This document shows positions 14,167-17,580 of a stretch of DNA of 17,580 bases, piece after piece. The stretch is from SZUA-36 sp964650905 (GTDB lineage: Bacteria; Pseudomonadota; Gammaproteobacteria; Xanthomonadales; SZUA-36), in contig CAZYVH010000066.1 in assembly GCA_964650905.1 (NCBI GenBank), forward strand, positions 1 to 17,580, read 5' to 3'. Position 1 is the stretch's first letter. Each line of letters begins with the position of its first letter. The position numbers and the translations under genes are program-made. Below the pieces are notes generated by a model. The model searched no databases and was not told the origin of the DNA. It saw only the letters and a program-made list of their open reading frames with translations.

Positions 14167-15510
14167 ATGGCGAGACTTGGCACCAACAACAAGCAGGCTG
14201 AGCGCTTTGCATTCACGGCTTGTCGTTATGACCCGGCCAGCGGCGAAGCGTTGCTTGCTTATGAGGTTGACGGTCTTGCACTGCTTGAAACCCTTGTCTT
14301 TCCATGGGCTCCGTGGCCTGCGGATGCCTCGCGTCAGGCGGCATTCGAGCGGGCGCTCGAGTTGCTCCACCTGATTGCAGGTATCTCCTATTACAAGGCT
14401 GTTTTAGCCTCAACCATTGTTGCCGATAGCAGCAGCCTGAATATTGATCTGAGCAATTTCTTGAATGAACTTTATTTAAGGGGGTTGGGCGAATTTGCTC
14501 ATGTCAACCAACTGGACCTGTCAACCCTGACACTGTTTGAAGCCAATACCCATGATGCGCCGCTAAGCCATGACCTCGCTTTGCCTGAACGAGCGTTGGT
14601 CGCCATGGGCGGTGGCAAGGACAGCCTGGTCTGCCTGGAGTTACTACGTAAAGCGGGTATTGAAGTACAGCCCGTGTGTGTGGGTGGTTCTGAGCTCATC
14701 GGCGAAACTGTCAAGGCAGCGGGTCTGCCACTGATCCGGATCGAACGCCAACTGGCGCCGCAACTTGCTGACCTGAACCAAGCGGGGGCATGGAACGGCC
14801 ATGTACCGGTCACTGCGATCAATTCCGCTATCCTCGTGTGTGCCGCAATCTTGTATGGCTACCGCTATGTTGTATTTGCCAATGAATCATCGGCCAATGA
14901 GGCGACATTGACGAATCCGCAAGGTCTTGACATCAATCACCAGTACAGCAAGAGCCTGGCTTTTGAGCAGTCATTCGGGTCCGTCATCCGGCAGCGGATT
15001 TCATCCGGTGTGGCGTACTTCTCGGTGTTAAGGCCTTTTGGTGAAATCGCCATCGCGCGCCGCTTTGCGGCATTGCAGCGTTATCACCCCATATTTTCGA
15101 GCTGTAACCGTAATTTCCACCAGGATGGTTCACATATCGACGGGCGCTGGTGTCGGGATTGTCCGAAATGTCGTTTCACAGCACTGGCGCTGGCGCCATT
15201 CATCACACCAGCCGAACTGCTCGCCATCCAGGGCGTGAACTTATTGGATGAGACCGAACAATTGAAAGGTTTCAGGGAATTATGCGGCCTGGGTGAAGAA
15301 AAACCGTTTGAATGCGTAGGCAGCATTGCCGAGAGTCGTGCGGCCGTTAAATACCTGTCAGAACAACCACAATGGTGTGACAAGGCGGTGATACGCGCGT
15401 TGGGGGCTGACGCGGAGATTAAACAAAGCGGCCGCCTCGTGCTGCAAGCTGACCCGGTGGCGGAGCATTGTATCCCAACGGCAATCCTGCAGAAGCTCGA
15501 TGCGTTTTGA
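14167..15510 (+). CDS. murL: MurL, UDP-MurNAc-L-alanyl-L-glutamate epimerase
   Basis: A 447-residue protein matching MurL as described in Xanthomonas oryzae, which epimerises the terminal L-Glu of UDP-MurNAc-L-Ala-L-Glu to D-Glu in an ATP-consuming reaction. A PP-loop-like GGGKDS motif (148-153) starts the nucleotide-binding domain, followed by conserved-looking ANESSANE (238-245) and Q-YSKSLAFEQSF. Four cysteines (C313, C329, C332, C335, including WCRDCPKC) could bind a metal. ATG 14167 has GAGGG 7 bases upstream; a TTG at 14161 is possible but less likely. It lies between the aspartokinase stop and an 11-base overlap with the MurD2 gene, so the pair is surely co-translated. Acting in the cytoplasm after MurD2, it removes the need for free D-glutamate (MurI). 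Identity rests on recalled family features and the MurD2 neighbour. Confidence 0.88.
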   Translation: MARLGTNNKQAERFAFTACRYDPASGEALLAYEVDGLALLETLVFPWAPWPADASRQAAFERALELLHLIAGISYYKAVLASTIVADSSSLNIDLSNFLNELYLRGLGEFAHVNQLDLSTLTLFEANTHDAPLSHDLALPERALVAMGGGKDSLVCLELLRKAGIEVQPVCVGGSELIGETVKAAGLPLIRIERQLAPQLADLNQAGAWNGHVPVTAINSAILVCAAILYGYRYVVFANESSANEATLTNPQGLDINHQYSKSLAFEQSFGSVIRQRISSGVAYFSVLRPFGEIAIARRFAALQRYHPIFSSCNRNFHQDGSHIDGRWCRDCPKCRFTALALAPFITPAELLAIQGVNLLDETEQLKGFRELCGLGEEKPFECVGSIAESRAAVKYLSEQPQWCDKAVIRALGADAEIKQSGRLVLQADPVAEHCIPTAILQKLDAF

Positions 15511-16846
15511 AGACCTTGAACAAGCCCGGGTTGGCATCCTGGGGCTGGGCCGTGAGGGCCAGGCAGTGTGGCGCAGGATACGTGCATGCTTCCCGCAAAA
15601 ACCATTGTGGTTATTTGCTGAAACAGCCGTGGCCGATGACTTTGAAACCCAGCTCAACCCTGGCATCGATCATTATCATTGCGGTCCGCTGGAACACGCT
15701 GGTCTCGAGACATTCGACGTGCTGGTACGCTCCGCTGGTATTAGTCCTTATCGGGCTGAGCTACAGGAATTGCGTAGCTGCGGTGTTGCTTTTACGAGCG
15801 CCAGTAATCTTTGGTTTAAAGAGAACCCTACGGCCCGAAGCATTTGTGTGAGCGGCACCAAGGGCAAGAGCACGACCACCGCCTTGATCGCCCATTTGCT
15901 CGAAGCTGCGGGTCTGAAGACTTGCCTGGCCGGTAATATTGGCCGCCCGATGCTGGCCTGTGATAACACAGACGTGGACTGGTGGGTGATCGAACTGTCC
16001 AGCTACCAGTTGGTCGACCTTGAGGCTGAACCCGACATCGCCGTATTGCTGAACTTAAGTGATGAGCACGTCGACTGGCATGGTGGGGCCAGGCAATACC
16101 ATACCGACAAGTTGCGTCTGGCAGATTTGGCTGCAAGCGGTCGCCTGATTGCCAATCAAGCCGACCCGATATTGGCTGAAAACCTGACTGGCCGCCCGGA
16201 TACGATCTGGTTCAATCAAGGACGAGAGGGGGAGTTCGGTAAAAGCGGCGTGTCCAGGAGATTCGAAAGATCGATCATTGCACCGCCATCACTCCCGGGT
16301 GATCATAACCGGCAGAACCTGGACGCCGCGCTGAGTGTGGTTGATGCTTTAAATCTTGAGATTCCACATCTCGAACATGTCCTGTCGACATTCCAGGGCT
16401 TGCCACACCGTTTGCATTTATTGGGTGAGAAAGCTGGAATCCGCTACGTGGATGATAGTATTTCAACCACACCGGTATCGGTTGAGGCTGCACTTCAGAC
16501 CATCGGTCGCGATGACGTGGTGCTACTGCTCGGTGGCTTCGACAGGGGCCTTGACTGGCTGAAATTTGCCGCCAGCACAGCACTCAAGCCGCCTTATGCA
16601 ATCATTACCATGCCGGACAACGGTGTGCTCATCGCGCGTCAATTGGTCAAAGCTGGTGTAAAACCACCAGCGGGCTTACACGAAGTAACCAGCTTGTCTG
16701 AGGCCGTTTCGCTGGCGCAGTCGTTGCTAACAAACGGAGGATGCGTTCTGCTGTCACCGGGGGCAGCCAGTTTCCCGCATTTCAGGGATTTTGAAGATCG
16801 TGGCAATCAGTTCGCGACATTCGCAGGCATTGAAAAGAGCGTGTGA
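15500..16846 (+). CDS. murD2: MurD2, UDP-N-acetylmuramoyl-L-alanine:L-glutamate ligase
   Basis: A 448-residue Mur ligase with the three usual domains. The N-terminal UDP-binding domain has GILGLGREGQAVW (12-24). The central ATPase domain has GTKGKST (119-125), ELSSYQ (165-170) and NLSDEHVDWHG (185-195). The C-terminal domain has the DDSISTTP and LLLGGFDRGLDW stretches and the closing LLSPGAASFPHFRDFEDRG. The P-loop has Lys where MurD has Asn (GTNGKST), and the DSxATN stretch of MurD is DSISTTP here. I take these differences, and the adjacent MurL gene, as evidence for the L-Glu-adding MurD2 rather than canonical D-Glu-adding MurD; sequence alone cannot prove the stereospecificity. It starts at ATG 15500 inside the end of the MurL gene (11-base overlap) with a weak ribosome site, so it depends on coupling. 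Confidence 0.88.
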   Translation: MRFEDLEQARVGILGLGREGQAVWRRIRACFPQKPLWLFAETAVADDFETQLNPGIDHYHCGPLEHAGLETFDVLVRSAGISPYRAELQELRSCGVAFTSASNLWFKENPTARSICVSGTKGKSTTTALIAHLLEAAGLKTCLAGNIGRPMLACDNTDVDWWVIELSSYQLVDLEAEPDIAVLLNLSDEHVDWHGGARQYHTDKLRLADLAASGRLIANQADPILAENLTGRPDTIWFNQGREGEFGKSGVSRRFERSIIAPPSLPGDHNRQNLDAALSVVDALNLEIPHLEHVLSTFQGLPHRLHLLGEKAGIRYVDDSISTTPVSVEAALQTIGRDDVVLLLGGFDRGLDWLKFAASTALKPPYAIITMPDNGVLIARQLVKAGVKPPAGLHEVTSLSEAVSLAQSLLTNGGCVLLSPGAASFPHFRDFEDRGNQFATFAGIEKSV

Positions 16847-16921
16847 ACCCGCATATGCCATAAAAGGTTCTGAATTTACATCACATATTACATCACGCAT
16901 TTTTCACCCGCGCATAAAAAA

Positions 16922-16995
16922 AGATCGCGGGAACAGGGGTGAGGAGTGCATATAAACCCTGTTGGCATGAGGGAGAGACCAATGTCCCGCGATCT
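16922..16995. repeat. inverted-repeat element with internal stems
   Basis: A perfect 11-bp inverted repeat (16922-16932 and 16985-16995, AGATCGCGGGA/TCCCGCGATCT) encloses two smaller stems, AACAGGG/CCCTGTT (16932-16938 with 16957-16963) and TTGG/CCAA within 16963-16982. This gives a three-way-junction-like fold. Read on the minus strand the outer stem is followed by seven U. It lies in the 217-base gap between the MurD2 and cyclophilin genes. It could be a small RNA, a leader structure or a miniature mobile element. No target-site duplication is visible. Confidence 0.6.
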
Positions 16996-17063
16996 CTTGA
17001 CTACATAGACCGTAACCGTACGGAAAAAGTTTCAATATATTTTCATTGAATGGAGTTTTTTTT

Positions 17064-17579
17064 ATGAGTGACACACCCAACGAAATCCTGGCTGAGATGA
17101 AAACCAGTAAAGGTATCATTAACATTCACCTGTACCCGGAGCACGCACCGGTTACAGTAGCCAGTTTTATCAACCTGGCAAAGCGTGGTTTTTATGACGG
17201 TCTCAGCTTCCACAGGGTGATTGATAATTTCATGATCCAGGGTGGTTGCCCGCTGGGTTCAGGAACCGGCGGACCCGGTTATCGTTTTGAGGATGAGTGC
17301 AATGACGCCTTGCGCCACGATACCCCGGGCAAGTTGTCAATGGCCAATGCCGGTCCGGGTACCAATGGCAGTCAGTTTTTCATCACCCATGTTGAAACTC
17401 CGTGGCTGGATGGTAAGCACACAGTCTTTGGCAGTGTGGTATCAGACGCCGACCAGGTGGTTGTCAATGCCATTGCCGGTGGTGATGATATTGTCTCAGT
17501 CACCATCACCGGTGGTGACGAACTGCTCACACAACAGGCGGCGAGGGTCGCCGAGTGGAATCAGGCGCTGGGCGATTAG
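17064..17579 (+). CDS. ppiB: cytoplasmic peptidyl-prolyl cis-trans isomerase (cyclophilin)
   Basis: A 171-residue cyclophilin without a signal peptide, so cytoplasmic (PpiB type), which speeds prolyl cis-trans isomerisation in folding proteins. The catalytic signature FHRVIDNFMIQGG (49-61) carries R51, F56 and Q59. GKLSMANAGPGTNGSQFFIT and TPWLDGKHTVFG follow, the latter with the tryptophan that corresponds to the cyclosporin-contact position. ATG 17064 has TGGAG 8 bases upstream, separated by an unusual run of eight T; an upstream in-frame ATG at 17046 lies ahead of that ribosome site and is not preferred. The C-terminal helix (about 155-171) extends slightly beyond the core fold. The gene is complete, its TAG ending one base before the window ends. 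It is probably separate from the MurD2 operon. Confidence 0.94.
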   Translation: MSDTPNEILAEMKTSKGIINIHLYPEHAPVTVASFINLAKRGFYDGLSFHRVIDNFMIQGGCPLGSGTGGPGYRFEDECNDALRHDTPGKLSMANAGPGTNGSQFFITHVETPWLDGKHTVFGSVVSDADQVVVNAIAGGDDIVSVTITGGDELLTQQAARVAEWNQALGD

Positions 17580-17580
17580 T

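Noticed and set aside
16922..16995. tRNA or known riboswitch
   Set aside because: No TPsiC/anticodon arms or CCA end, and no conserved core motif of a riboswitch class I know.

Overview
The window looks like a chromosomal segment of a gammaproteobacterium. The evidence is the MurD2/MurL peptidoglycan pair known from Xanthomonas-type bacteria, an EF-G2 paralogue, a 17 kDa-antigen-like glycine-zipper protein, and proteobacterial cyclophilin and MazG-like genes. The genus cannot be told. It contains no rRNA, tRNA or CRISPR array that I can see.

Left part (1-4620): a five-gene minus-strand catabolic operon, read from 4515 down to 148. It encodes a family III CoA-transferase, a CitE/citramalyl-CoA-lyase-like enzyme, an acyl-CoA dehydrogenase and two MaoC-type hot-dog hydratases. 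Together these suit activation, optional dehydrogenation, hydration and C-C cleavage of a branched C5 dicarboxylate such as itaconate, mesaconate or methylsuccinate, ending in acetyl-CoA plus pyruvate (or propionyl-CoA plus glyoxylate). The gene content resembles the Pseudomonas aeruginosa itaconate cluster. A LysR regulator (5617-6573) and a relic of a TRAP-transporter permease lie just upstream, as expected for such a cluster. A truncated transposase start abuts the operon's 3' end.

Middle part (4715-8241): a gene graveyard around the LysR gene. It holds the N-terminus of a threonine synthase, an internal piece of an IS1595-family transposase, the C-terminus of a TRAP DctM permease, a C-terminal piece of a DUF4143 ATPase, a twice-frameshifted secreted amidohydrolase, and an internally deleted membrane-anchor protein. 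Intact genes resume with a MazG-like nucleotide pyrophosphohydrolase (8246-8593), followed by an array of 32-bp tandem repeats (8756-8868) and a secreted protein of unknown function (8922-9464).

Right part (9593-17579): housekeeping-like genes. An EF-G2-type GTPase is on the minus strand with a strong terminator. A secreted glycine-zipper protein diverges from it and has its own terminator. Then comes a tight plus-strand operon of aspartate kinase, MurL (UDP-MurNAc-L-Ala-L-Glu epimerase) and MurD2 (UDP-MurNAc-L-Ala:L-Glu ligase). This alternative route puts D-Glu into peptidoglycan without free D-glutamate, here joined to the first enzyme of the DAP pathway. A cyclophilin (PpiB-type) closes the window, preceded by an unexplained inverted-repeat element.

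The most noteworthy items are the two-hydratase C5-dicarboxylate operon, in which the hydratases differ at the catalytic residues, the aspartokinase-MurL-MurD2 operon, and the structured element at 16922-16995.
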